Origin: a virus
Reading direction: 5' to 3' (one strand)
Virus record (IMG/VR): IMGVR_UViG_3300011010_000142
Coordinates: 1 to 27,142 of that record
Length of the DNA stretch: 27,142 nt
Shown: piece by piece, positions 16,549 through 23,352 of the stretch
How positions within the stretch are numbered: position 1 is the first letter of the stretch
Layout of the letters: every line of letters begins with the position of its first letter
Translations under genes and position numbers: made by a program
Notes under the pieces: generated by a model
What the model was told of the DNA's origin: nothing
The model's input: only the letters and a program-made list of their open reading frames with translations
Database searches by the model: none

Positions 16549-17148
16549 TTTTTCAACTTGATTGTGCAAGTCATCAATTGTCTTATTGTTGTCTAACCAA
16601 TGATCGTATTCTAACCCAACGCTAGAATACTCACTAGCATGTATGTTAAACTTGTCCAGTGCATCCTTGTTCTCTGTACCAGCATTAAATGCTTTAGCTA
16701 TATCATACCATTCGGGACGAGGGCCACGCTCAACTCTAACTGTTGTCCCACCTACATCCTTAATTGCAAGTACTTCATTGGCAAAACGACAATCAGTAAT
16801 TACTATATCATCCTTTGCTTGTCTTAACTTGTTTTGAATGCTTGCCACCCAGATATCATTGTGAAAGCCATTGCGACATACTTCTGTGCCCCAGTATTGC
16901 AATACCCACCTAGGAGTAAGATGTGGAATACTCAATCGTTCTGCCCACCAAGTATCTACATTTTCTCGCCACTCTCGGCTAGACTTTGTAGTACCTTCTA
17001 ACATTTCTCTATCCCAACCAAATACATTTGCTACAGCATCTTTTAATGACCCAGCAAAACTTAACTTCTTAAACCCGTGGAATGTAGTGAGATAATTAGC
17101 GACAGTATCTTTGCCGCTACCAATGAAACCTGTTACACCTATAATCAT
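16534..17148 (-). CDS. Deoxynucleoside monophosphate kinase, T4 gene 1-like
   Basis: I chose ATG at 17148 because it gives MIIGVTGFIGSGKDT with an AGGAG site at the right distance; the longer frame to 17169 adds seven residues that overlap this site. The 204-aa product has the P-loop G7FIGSGKDT15, then WAERL..PHLTPRWVLQYWGTEVCR (about 72-95), VITDCRFANE (about 117-126) with the base and phosphate binding residues, and a lid-like VERGPRPEW. This is the dNMP kinase family of T4 gp1 (241 aa), which makes dGDP, dTDP and hydroxymethyl-dCDP from monophosphates for phage DNA synthesis. A sigma70-type promoter lies inside an upstream hairpin, suggesting early expression apart from the late gp13 gene upstream. 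Confidence 0.92.
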   Translation of the reverse strand: MIIGVTGFIGSGKDTVANYLTTFHGFKKLSFAGSLKDAVANVFGWDREMLEGTTKSSREWRENVDTWWAERLSIPHLTPRWVLQYWGTEVCRNGFHNDIWVASIQNKLRQAKDDIVITDCRFANEVLAIKDVGGTTVRVERGPRPEWYDIAKAFNAGTENKDALDKFNIHASEYSSVGLEYDHWLDNNKTIDDLHNQVEKLINF

Positions 17149-17156
17149 AAAGAAAA

Positions 17157-17187
17157 ACTCCTGTAGCACATAGTATACTACAGGAGT
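17157..17187 (-). terminator. Hairpin that is both terminator-like and ribosome-site-hiding
   Basis: Perfect 10-bp arms (17157-17166 and 17178-17187) with an 11-nt loop are followed on the minus strand by TTTTTCTTT and then the dNMP kinase ATG. The 3' arm contains the AGGAG ribosome site. It can stop gp13 read-through, or hide the site when read from upstream. Confidence 0.75.
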
Positions 17188-17201
17188 GTGTCAAAAGTCA
17201 A
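17172..17201 (-). promoter_or_regulatory. Sigma70-type promoter for dNMP kinase
   Basis: Minus strand TTGACT (17201-17196), an 18-bp spacer and TATACT (17177-17172). The -10 box falls in the loop of the 17157-17187 hairpin, so its transcript would begin near 17166 and lack the 5' arm. Confidence 0.65.
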
Positions 17202-17209
17202 TGTTTAGG

Positions 17210-17980
17210 TTAACCTTGTACCCATGTTAGGGGTTGACTGTAATCCACATAGCGTTTTAAATCTTCTATTAAAGTTTCTTGCATTTTGGCACTTTCAGCT
17301 TTCAATGCCGCACCATTTAATGTAGTTCCACCGCCCGGTCCTACAATCGATCCAAATTTCTCACGTGCTTCACCTAGCGTAGCTTTCAGTACACTTAATG
17401 TCCAATCACCAATCCATACACCTGAACCCGGATCTTGTAATAGTGTTGACTCAGGTTTTTGAATATCAGCCCAAATTAATATCTGTTCTCCATCACCCTT
17501 GATGTTACGAACTAGTTTGATTTCTTTAGTTACGTTGTTGAAAGTGTATATGACATATCCACCAAACATACGTGCGGCTAATTCAATATACCCGGCATAC
17601 ATGTCATACATTGCTAAACCACCTGCGTAGTTGTAATTCAATAGATACGTGTTAAGAATAGCACTGGAGAAAGGATCAAATGAACTTGCGGCGGGCCCTG
17701 TTTCTAGGCCAACTGTTCTGCGAAATACTTGACGAACGTTAATAAATTCTCTAGGAAGTGTGTAGTCGGTTTGATGGGCATGTAGTGTCATCAATGTGTA
17801 GGCTTCTTCTGTTGCATTTTGCGCTCTTTGGCGATAAACTTGAACAGCATATTTGTATGCGGCTTCGTAATGCTCAGGATCTAATTCTACATCGACAATG
17901 CCTTCACCCATACGTAGGCGAAGATTTTTAAATAATTCTTCTTTTAATTGGTCTAATGTTGCTGATTGTTGAATTGCCAT
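17210..17980 (-). CDS. gp13: Neck protein gp13-like
   Basis: The 256-aa product begins with a helical region LDQLKEELFKNLRLRMGEGIVDVELDPEHYEAAYKYAVQVYRQRAQNATEE, where the pattern LG..I..VEL...H...A...A...Y matches gp13 of T4 and marine relatives. The middle has DYTLPREFINVRQVFRRTVG, and the end WTLSVLKATLGEAREKFG, TTLNGAALKAESAKMQETLIEDLKRYVDYSQPLTWVQG is the family's C-terminal block. T4 gp13 (309 aa) with gp14 forms the neck ring that closes the filled head and binds the tail. It is separated here from the gp14-like gene by a set of non-structural genes on this strand. A late box inside a GC-rich hairpin lies directly before the ATG. Confidence 0.8.
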   Translation of the reverse strand: MAIQQSATLDQLKEELFKNLRLRMGEGIVDVELDPEHYEAAYKYAVQVYRQRAQNATEEAYTLMTLHAHQTDYTLPREFINVRQVFRRTVGLETGPAASSFDPFSSAILNTYLLNYNYAGGLAMYDMYAGYIELAARMFGGYVIYTFNNVTKEIKLVRNIKGDGEQILIWADIQKPESTLLQDPGSGVWIGDWTLSVLKATLGEAREKFGSIVGPGGGTTLNGAALKAESAKMQETLIEDLKRYVDYSQPLTWVQG

Positions 17981-17986
17981 GGTGTT

Positions 17987-18011
17987 CCCCAGATACTGTA
18001 TTTATCTGGGG
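17987..18011 (-). promoter_or_regulatory. Late promoter box inside a GC-rich start-site hairpin, gp13
   Basis: A perfect 9-bp dyad (ccccagata 17987-17995, tatctgggg 18003-18011) with a 7-nt loop contains the minus-strand GATAAATA at 18006-17999 in its 5' arm and loop. The GGGG ribosome site is in the 3' arm. Transcripts from the box would begin near 17993 and leave GGGG unpaired. Confidence 0.75.
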
Positions 18012-18022
18012 AAACGGTTCAA

Positions 18023-18454
18023 TCAAATATCGCCGTCTTTGCGATGCTCTGAGTAATGTGCATCAAACGAACCACCGGGATAACGTGACTCTAACTTGCG
18101 TACATTTTCATCAATCACATCATTTGGATCAAGATTCAAAGCTCGACATGCATTAATCCAATACCACATTACATCACCTAGTTCACGTTTCATGTGAAAG
18201 AGTTCATCTTTTGTCAAAGGTTTACCTTGAAAAATGATCTTTTTGGGCACTTCGATAAACTCACCGGCTTCTGCGGCAAGTCCTAGACATGCGGTAATCA
18301 ATAGTGGCACGTTGATATCAGGACCATGTGTTCCATCTTCAAGCATGTTACCATCAAGACGATCTAATCGATTGATAAAATCAGTCAGGTTATTACTGGG
18401 CCGGCTTGTAACCGCTTCTACAAAATCTTTATATTTGTTCAAGTCAATATTCAT
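18023..18454 (-). CDS. mazG: MazG-like nucleotide pyrophosphohydrolase
   Basis: The 143-aa product has LGLAAEAGEFIEVPKKIIFQGK (about 57-78) and KRELGDVMWYWINACRALNLDPNDVIDENVRKLESRYP (about 89-126). The two EExxE/ExxD-type metal sites (E in AAEAGE and E/D in ELGDV) and the DVI..N..KL..RYPGG tail define the MazG/all-alpha NTP pyrophosphatase family. MazG-like enzymes hydrolyse nucleoside triphosphates; in aquatic phages they have been linked to nucleotide recycling or (p)ppGpp-related control, with the true substrate unsettled. Length is normal for single-domain phage MazG. The start overlaps the upstream stop as ATGA with an AAGGA site, showing coupling to the 60-aa gene. Confidence 0.92.
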   Translation of the reverse strand: MNIDLNKYKDFVEAVTSRPSNNLTDFINRLDRLDGNMLEDGTHGPDINVPLLITACLGLAAEAGEFIEVPKKIIFQGKPLTKDELFHMKRELGDVMWYWINACRALNLDPNDVIDENVRKLESRYPGGSFDAHYSEHRKDGDI

Positions 18455-18633
18455 ACATAATCCTTATACATTAGTTTACTACCTTCTTCCCCTAGTGTTT
18501 CTCTAAAAATCTCATTAGTTCGTTGCATCATTGCACAAGCTAGCATAAGCCTATCATTATCATTATCAGTTAACAATAATGATTTATCTATCAAGACCAT
18601 TAATTCGCTCATTCTAATTTCTATGTCACTCAT
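18451..18633 (-). CDS. Small unknown protein (60 aa) coupled to mazG
   Basis: I do not recognise this. It reads MSDIEIRMSELMVLIDKSLLLTDNDNDRLMLACAMMQRTNEIFRETLGEEG and looks like a small two-helix protein, without membrane segments or Cys motifs. It starts one base after the stop of the 394-aa gene and ends in an ATGA overlap with mazG. This tight packing, with no base wasted on either side, supports it as real and as part of the same operon. No function can be offered. Confidence 0.7.
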   Translation of the reverse strand: MSDIEIRMSELMVLIDKSLLLTDNDNDRLMLACAMMQRTNEIFRETLGEEGSKLMYKDYV

Positions 18634-18634
18634 A

Positions 18635-19819
18635 TTACCACGCTTTCAAAATAATCATGTGTTCGTTAAAACGTCCATTTGGTGTTGTTGCAACAGCTTT
18701 AATATCATTAAAGAATTTACGTGCTGCCGGCTTACTACCAGTAACTCCTGCAAGTTGTTCACATGGCTTACGTAAAGTTTTAATTTCACTCTTATTTGTA
18801 TCAAAGCCAAGTAGTGTACTACCCTTTACCGTAAAGGTCTTGCTATAATCGTCAGCAATGTAGTGATGCAGTTTGCGTTTTGCAGTATCATAAACCCAGG
18901 CTTCGCTTGAACCATGCAATTTTGTAGGATGAATACTAATCAAGTCTAGTTTGCTAGCAGTATCCTTAAATGTTCTCAAGTACTTTAGTTTTGCTACAAT
19001 CTTCTCTACCGGAACAGCTTTGCGGGCACGTGGTGCTTTAGCGGCTTTCTTAACACTGATATAACTGTTTAGGTCAGTAAGTGACTGTTCAATGAATTTA
19101 AGAATATTACGAATCTGAATTTTTGACAAGTGTGAATAGCCTTGAATAATTTGACTATCGTTACCTTCTTGCACTAGTTCAAACTCAGCTTGTTTACGTT
19201 TCCAAACATCTACTATCAAACTAATATGTTGTGGCATCACATTACGTTTAGCAACCTCATCCATTGGCTTAAGTTTACTATTTGGCTTTGTTCCACCTAG
19301 AATGAATTCATCAAACAATCCTTCAAGTTCACCAGCCGCCTCTTTTGCTTTATCTTTGAGAATATCCTGAATGTTAGGACGTGCGGCAATAACTTCTTCT
19401 TTACTTCCGCCGGTAGCACTTTCTTTTGTTTCCGGCACTTCAAGACACTTCACTATCCTAGCAATTTCGTTTTGCAAGGTTGCGTTTTCTTTTTCATTGA
19501 GTTCAAGTCCACGCATTGTCATACGTGCCAACCAACATAGCGTAGACAAAAATTCGCTTTCATGTACCTTGCGTAGCTTTTTGGCTTCATCGGTTCTGTT
19601 ATTGTAATCCAAGTACTGGCACAAAAGTTCTTTAGCATCTTTTTTGCCGTAGAAACGATGATACCAAGTAAATGACCTAGCCAATGTTGAGAACCTGCGA
19701 TCTGAATCGGGTTGCAATGGAAAGAAAGGCTCTTCACCCATATGCTTTGTATCAGCATCACGTGGGTTCAGTGCTTTGACAAAATTGTCTTCAGTTTGTT
19801 TGGGTTTTTTAATAGCCAT
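18635..19819 (-). CDS. Unknown 394-aa protein, likely early gene
   Basis: I do not recognise a family. The N-terminal 130 residues include FSTLARSFTWYHRFYGKKDAKELLCQYLDYNNRTDEAKKLRKV and look mostly helical. Residues about 130-240 are charged. A basic stretch KKAAKAPRARKAVPVEKIVAKLKYLRTFKDTASKLDLISI (about 259-298) suggests nucleic-acid contact. The C-terminal part, LHGSSEAWVYDTAKRKLHHYIADDYSKTFTVKGSTLLGFDTNKSEIKTLRKP, looks like a beta domain. A sigma70-type promoter with an extended -10 lies upstream and an AAGGA site precedes the ATG. It heads an operon with the 60-aa gene and mazG, which supports an early or middle role in taking over host metabolism, by inference only. Confidence 0.8.
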   Translation of the reverse strand: MAIKKPKQTEDNFVKALNPRDADTKHMGEEPFFPLQPDSDRRFSTLARSFTWYHRFYGKKDAKELLCQYLDYNNRTDEAKKLRKVHESEFLSTLCWLARMTMRGLELNEKENATLQNEIARIVKCLEVPETKESATGGSKEEVIAARPNIQDILKDKAKEAAGELEGLFDEFILGGTKPNSKLKPMDEVAKRNVMPQHISLIVDVWKRKQAEFELVQEGNDSQIIQGYSHLSKIQIRNILKFIEQSLTDLNSYISVKKAAKAPRARKAVPVEKIVAKLKYLRTFKDTASKLDLISIHPTKLHGSSEAWVYDTAKRKLHHYIADDYSKTFTVKGSTLLGFDTNKSEIKTLRKPCEQLAGVTGSKPAARKFFNDIKAVATTPNGRFNEHMIILKAW

Positions 19820-19845
19820 GCTTGTTCCTTGTTTACGTACTTAAT

Positions 19846-19874
19846 ATGATATCACAGGTTGACATTAAAGTCAA
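19846..19874 (-). promoter_or_regulatory. Sigma70-type promoter of the 394-aa gene and mazG operon
   Basis: Minus strand TTGACT (19874-19869), 17-bp spacer, TATCAT (19851-19846) with an extended TGA just before it. The spacer contains one copy of a 14-bp repeat also found at the 20251-20279 promoter. Confidence 0.65.
19856..19869 (+). repeat. 14-bp inverted repeat, left copy
   Basis: AGGTTGACATTAAA on the plus strand; its exact inverted copy lies at 20269-20282. The two copies overlap the two neighbouring early promoters. Confidence 0.7.
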
Positions 19875-19881
19875 TTGTTAT

Positions 19882-20220
19882 TTAGACTTTGGGCACTCGC
19901 AAAATTCGATAAGTAATGCCCTGTGCAGTCTTACACTTTTCAAATCCCTCAGTTGCATAGCAAAGTTCAAGCATTGCAAGTTCCCTACGATCCCGCACAT
20001 TGGGCTTGTTTACTTTGATACTAATGAATTTCTTGCGGAACTCAATGTATATTTTCTCAGCACTATACACTAATTCGAGGCCCAACTTGACTTGTTCAGC
20101 ACGTAGCTTTTGCTTGTCAGTAAAAAGAGAACTATTTACTGCACTACGCAAACGTGCATCACGTTCAGCGAACCAAGCAAACTTGCCAGCAGACTTATAT
20201 TCACGTTCTAATTCGATCAT
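19882..20220 (-). CDS. Small basic unknown protein (112 aa), strong early promoter
   Basis: I chose ATG at 20220 because a GAAAGGTG ribosome site sits just before it; the longer frame to 20259 would reach into the promoter. The product MIELEREYKSAGKFAWFAERDARLRSAVNSSLFTDKQKLRAEQVKLGLELVYSAEKIYIEFRKKFISIKVNKP is rich in Lys, Arg and Glu and looks helical in its first half, with a short strand-like end YRILRVPKV. There are no Cys motifs or membrane segments. I recognise no family. Its promoter is a perfect sigma70 consensus, so it is likely among the first and most strongly made phage proteins. Such small basic early proteins often act on host machinery, but that is inference. Confidence 0.7.
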   Translation of the reverse strand: MIELEREYKSAGKFAWFAERDARLRSAVNSSLFTDKQKLRAEQVKLGLELVYSAEKIYIEFRKKFISIKVNKPNVRDRRELAMLELCYATEGFEKCKTAQGITYRILRVPKV

Positions 20221-20250
20221 TTTAAGCACCTTTCGACTGTTTAAGATTCT

Positions 20251-20279
20251 ATTATACACCCGAAACCATTTAATGTCAA
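20251..20279 (-). promoter_or_regulatory. Perfect consensus sigma70 promoter
   Basis: Minus strand TTGACA (20279-20274), a 17-bp spacer and TATAAT (20256-20251). Both hexamers and the spacing match the consensus exactly. It drives the 112-aa gene, with a leader of roughly 25 nt that carries the ribosome site. Confidence 0.88.
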
Positions 20280-20282
20280 CCT
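20269..20282 (-). repeat. 14-bp inverted repeat, right copy
   Basis: The minus strand reads AGGTTGACATTAAA, an exact inverted copy of 19856-19869, and includes the -35 box of the consensus promoter. Confidence 0.7.
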
Positions 20283-20291
20283 CTGAAAAAC

Positions 20292-20299
20292 GATAAATA
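20292..20299 (+). promoter_or_regulatory. Late promoter box of the gp14-gp15 operon
   Basis: GATAAATA ends 8 nt before the ATG of the gp14-like gene. With T4-like start spacing the leader would be only about 3 nt, so translation may be leaderless or the start spacing differs. Confidence 0.6.
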
Positions 20300-20307
20300 A
20301 GAGTACT

Positions 20308-21966
20308 ATGCCAAGACTAAGCCTCTATCGTTCCGAAAAATCCAATGATTATAAGTTTTTTGATAAAATTATCAAAGAACAATTTACTGTTGGTGGTACT
20401 GATTTATATATTCATAAATATTCGGGAATCAAAGACCAAGGTCCGAGTATTGATTTAACACAGCCACAACATAATAGTGCAGATCCTACAAAGATTCAGG
20501 ATTTGTTATTTTTAGAAAATAGAGACCGTAAATACGAACCTAATATATATAGATTACGCGGTCATTATAATATACAAAACGTAGATTTTGATTTATCACA
20601 ATTTGGCTTATTTTTAAATAATGACGTTATCTTTATTACTGTTCATTATAATGAAATGATTGATTTAATCGGTCGTAAATTAATGGTCGGTGATGTAATT
20701 GAATTACCCCATCTAACTGATTATCATCCATTAAATGAGATAATCCCAGCGGCTTTACGTAGATATTATCAGGTAACGGACGGAGACGTTGCTAGTGAAG
20801 GATTCAGTAATACTTGGTACTCTCATTTATGGCGTATCAAATGTGAGCCATTAGTTGATAGTCAAGAGTTTAGTAATATTCTTGACCAACCCACGAACAA
20901 AGATAATTACTTGGGTGATTGGAGTACGGCAACTGTATACCCCGCTGGATATACTGTTAGTTTTGGTGATAAAAATTATCTTACTAAAATAGATACTCCT
21001 GTAGGTATACCATGTACTAATACAACTTATTGGCAACTTGATACGGCTGATAATTTAAAAGATATACTCGGTAGATACAATACCAACATTGCAATTAATA
21101 ATGCCGCAAATGCAGAAGCGGCTAGACAATTACCTTCATCTGGTTACGACCGTACTCAATTGTATATTGCACCACTAGATGAACAATCTATTCCTCTTCC
21201 ACCAGTAAGTATTGTTTATCTAAAGGGAACTCCTAAACTACCTACTGGTAACTTAGCAGAAATAACATCACCCGGTTACAAACATGCCGCACCAGTAATT
21301 AGAATTAGTGCTGCCGCATTGCAAAGTATTTGGGACATGACCGCTGATATGGATCAATCTAAACTAACTGAATTTATTCAGATGAGTTTGAAAGTCGCAG
21401 AGATTAAACCTGATAGAACTGACACTGGTTCTGGTGCTGTAAGTGGACAACTTGTATTAACTGCAAAAGCCTTAGGTGCTGTTGATGGACCATATGGTAC
21501 AGGTGATAATACGTACAGTGATGCTACTCAAGATCCAACTAGTCCAAATTTCACAGGAACGATTATCCCCAACATAATGAACTATCGTGCGGATACTGAT
21601 CCTAGATATAATTTTGTTGCCAAGTCTAGTCCTCGTGGCTTTGGTTATACGAATGGTTACTTAGTGGGTACAGCAGAAGCACCAAATGGATTGCCTACTG
21701 GTAGTGGTATCACTTTCCCGTCAAATCCTAAAGTAGGAGATTACTTCTTACGCACAGATTACTTACCGCAACAATTATTCCGTTGGGATAGTAGCCTATG
21801 GATAAAGATTAGTGATAATGTAAGAACCGGGACTGCATTGGGAGCCAATGATAAGTCTCAAAGAGCTTCATTCATTAACAATAGTAATGTAACCGTATTG
21901 ACTAACGGAACGACTATCCCTGAGAAACAATCACTATCACAGATATTTAAAATCCAAGTGGATTAA
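20308..21966 (+). CDS. gp14: Neck protein, gp14-like, with inserted carbohydrate-binding-like module
   Basis: The N-terminal 190 residues resemble the T4/cyanophage gp14 pattern in order: YIHKYSG, IQDLLFLENRDRKYEPNIYRLRGHYN, FDLSQFGLFLNNDVIFITVHYNEM, then LMVGDVIELPHL and a YYQVTD...LWRIKCEPLVDSQEF block. T4 gp14 has 256 aa, while this has 552. Residues about 201-244 (YLGDWSTATVYPAGYTVSFG, then YLTKIDTPVGIP...YWQL) look like a chitin-binding CBM5/12 fold. Near 476-506, VGDYFLRTDYLPQQLFRWDSSLWIKISDNVRT is a module I remember from aquatic phage neck proteins. gp14 joins the head to the tail with gp13. It is directly followed by gp15, as in T4. The gp14 call rests on pattern memory and on position beside gp15. 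Confidence 0.62.
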   Translation: MPRLSLYRSEKSNDYKFFDKIIKEQFTVGGTDLYIHKYSGIKDQGPSIDLTQPQHNSADPTKIQDLLFLENRDRKYEPNIYRLRGHYNIQNVDFDLSQFGLFLNNDVIFITVHYNEMIDLIGRKLMVGDVIELPHLTDYHPLNEIIPAALRRYYQVTDGDVASEGFSNTWYSHLWRIKCEPLVDSQEFSNILDQPTNKDNYLGDWSTATVYPAGYTVSFGDKNYLTKIDTPVGIPCTNTTYWQLDTADNLKDILGRYNTNIAINNAANAEAARQLPSSGYDRTQLYIAPLDEQSIPLPPVSIVYLKGTPKLPTGNLAEITSPGYKHAAPVIRISAAALQSIWDMTADMDQSKLTEFIQMSLKVAEIKPDRTDTGSGAVSGQLVLTAKALGAVDGPYGTGDNTYSDATQDPTSPNFTGTIIPNIMNYRADTDPRYNFVAKSSPRGFGYTNGYLVGTAEAPNGLPTGSGITFPSNPKVGDYFLRTDYLPQQLFRWDSSLWIKISDNVRTGTALGANDKSQRASFINNSNVTVLTNGTTIPEKQSLSQIFKIQVD

Positions 21967-21974
21967 GGAACATA

Positions 21975-23333
21975 ATGGCACAGTTTTTTTATGACAATCA
22001 GATTAGAAGATTCCTATTACAGTTTGCTAGAATCTTTAGTGACTGGCAAGTTACAAAGGGTAAAGACCCTGCAGGAAATGATATCTTACTGCGAGTTCCT
22101 ATTCAATATGGTGATAGTAGCCGTATGGCACAAGCTCAAATAGCTAACAATAGTCCTAATAGTTTACCTAGTGCTCCGCTAATTTCATATTATGTTAGTG
22201 GTTTTGAGTATGACCAAAGACGAACTCAAGATCCATACTTTGTTGATAAATTGTCAGTACGCCAACGAACGTTTAATACTGATACTCAACAATATGAGCC
22301 CTCTCAAGCACAAGCATTTACAGTTGAACGTGTCATGCCTGTACCATACACCTTGCGTATGACTGTAGACTTTTGGACTACTAATTATCAACAAAAACTA
22401 GAACTATTAGAACAAATAGGTGTATTGTTTAATCCATCATTAGAAATTCAGTCCACTGACAACTTTATTGATTGGGGTAGCTTGAGTGTAGTATACCAGG
22501 ATGGTCTTACGTTTAGCAGTAGAACTATACCTCAAGGTAGTGGCAACCCAATTGACATTATGAGTTGGAAATTCTACATGCCTATCTGGATTAGTGGCCC
22601 TGCAAAAATTAGAAAATTGGGAATCATTCACAAAATTATTGCAAGTATATTCCAAGGTAATGCACTAACTGACATGCAAGATGACCAGTTACTGCTAGGT
22701 ACTAGGCAGAAGATTACTCCGTATGGTTATAAATTGTTATTGATTGGTAATTCACTACAGATATTACCCTCAACTCAAATCTTTACGCCCGGTAATAATT
22801 CAACTGATGTACCTGTAAACCCGGATACGGAAGTTTACTGGACACCTGTGTTGGGAATGTATGGCACAATAAAACCAGGTATAAGCCAGATCTGGTTGCA
22901 GAATCCATATATGGACACAGAGATTGCAGGTACTATTACATTCAATCCAATTGACGATAGATTATTGATATTTGAAATTGACACTGACACCTTGCCACAA
23001 AATACATTAACTCCTGTAACCAGTGTTATCAATCCACAAACTAAGGGTCCAGGTCATGGTTTGCCAGTTGCTATCAATGGACAACGTTATTTGATTGTAG
23101 AAGATACACCCGAGTCATCAGAGGCTTGGGGGATAGTAAGTGCTAAAGCCAATGATATTATTCAATATAATAGTACCACAGGTTTATGGAGTGTTAGTTT
23201 TGATAGTACAACCACTGATGTACAATATGTTACTAACTTAACTACTCAAATTCAATATAGATATTCAGATAGCATGTGGGTGAAATCATACGAAGGTTGG
23301 TACGATCAAGGGGATTATTCTATCGTCATCTAA
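21975..23333 (+). CDS. gp15: Tail sheath stabiliser/terminator gp15
   Basis: The N-terminus FFYDNQIRRFLLQFARIFSDWQVTKGKDPAGNDILLRVPIQYGDSSRMAQAQIANNS fits T4 gp15 (FYN...RR...LMGDLFSNIQIKR....G......VPITY). Residues about 68-220 carry the rest of the family core, including QAFTVERVMPVPYTLRMTVDFWTTNYQQKLELLEQIGVLFNPSLEIQ and the W.F...IWISGP block. T4 gp15 has 272 aa; here a C-terminal extension of about 190 residues follows, with GQRYLIVEDTPESSEAWGIVSAKANDIIQYNSTTGLWSVSFD near 369-410. gp15 caps the tail after sheath assembly and contacts the neck. An AAGGA site overlaps the upstream stop, with 8 nt between the genes, so it is co-translated with the gp14-like gene. Confidence 0.93.
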   Translation: MAQFFYDNQIRRFLLQFARIFSDWQVTKGKDPAGNDILLRVPIQYGDSSRMAQAQIANNSPNSLPSAPLISYYVSGFEYDQRRTQDPYFVDKLSVRQRTFNTDTQQYEPSQAQAFTVERVMPVPYTLRMTVDFWTTNYQQKLELLEQIGVLFNPSLEIQSTDNFIDWGSLSVVYQDGLTFSSRTIPQGSGNPIDIMSWKFYMPIWISGPAKIRKLGIIHKIIASIFQGNALTDMQDDQLLLGTRQKITPYGYKLLLIGNSLQILPSTQIFTPGNNSTDVPVNPDTEVYWTPVLGMYGTIKPGISQIWLQNPYMDTEIAGTITFNPIDDRLLIFEIDTDTLPQNTLTPVTSVINPQTKGPGHGLPVAINGQRYLIVEDTPESSEAWGIVSAKANDIIQYNSTTGLWSVSFDSTTTDVQYVTNLTTQIQYRYSDSMWVKSYEGWYDQGDYSIVI

Positions 23334-23339
23334 TACTGT

Positions 23340-23347
23340 GATAAATC
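23340..23347 (+). promoter_or_regulatory. GATAAATC late-like box before the Nudix gene
   Basis: One base from GATAAATA and 5 nt before ATG 23353. It may be a weak late promoter with a near-leaderless start, or a chance match. Confidence 0.35.
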
Positions 23348-23352
23348 ATAGT

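Noticed and set aside
20221-20259. Upstream start for the 112-aa protein
   Set aside because: It would place the start codon inside the promoter -10 region, while ATG 20220 follows a good ribosome site.
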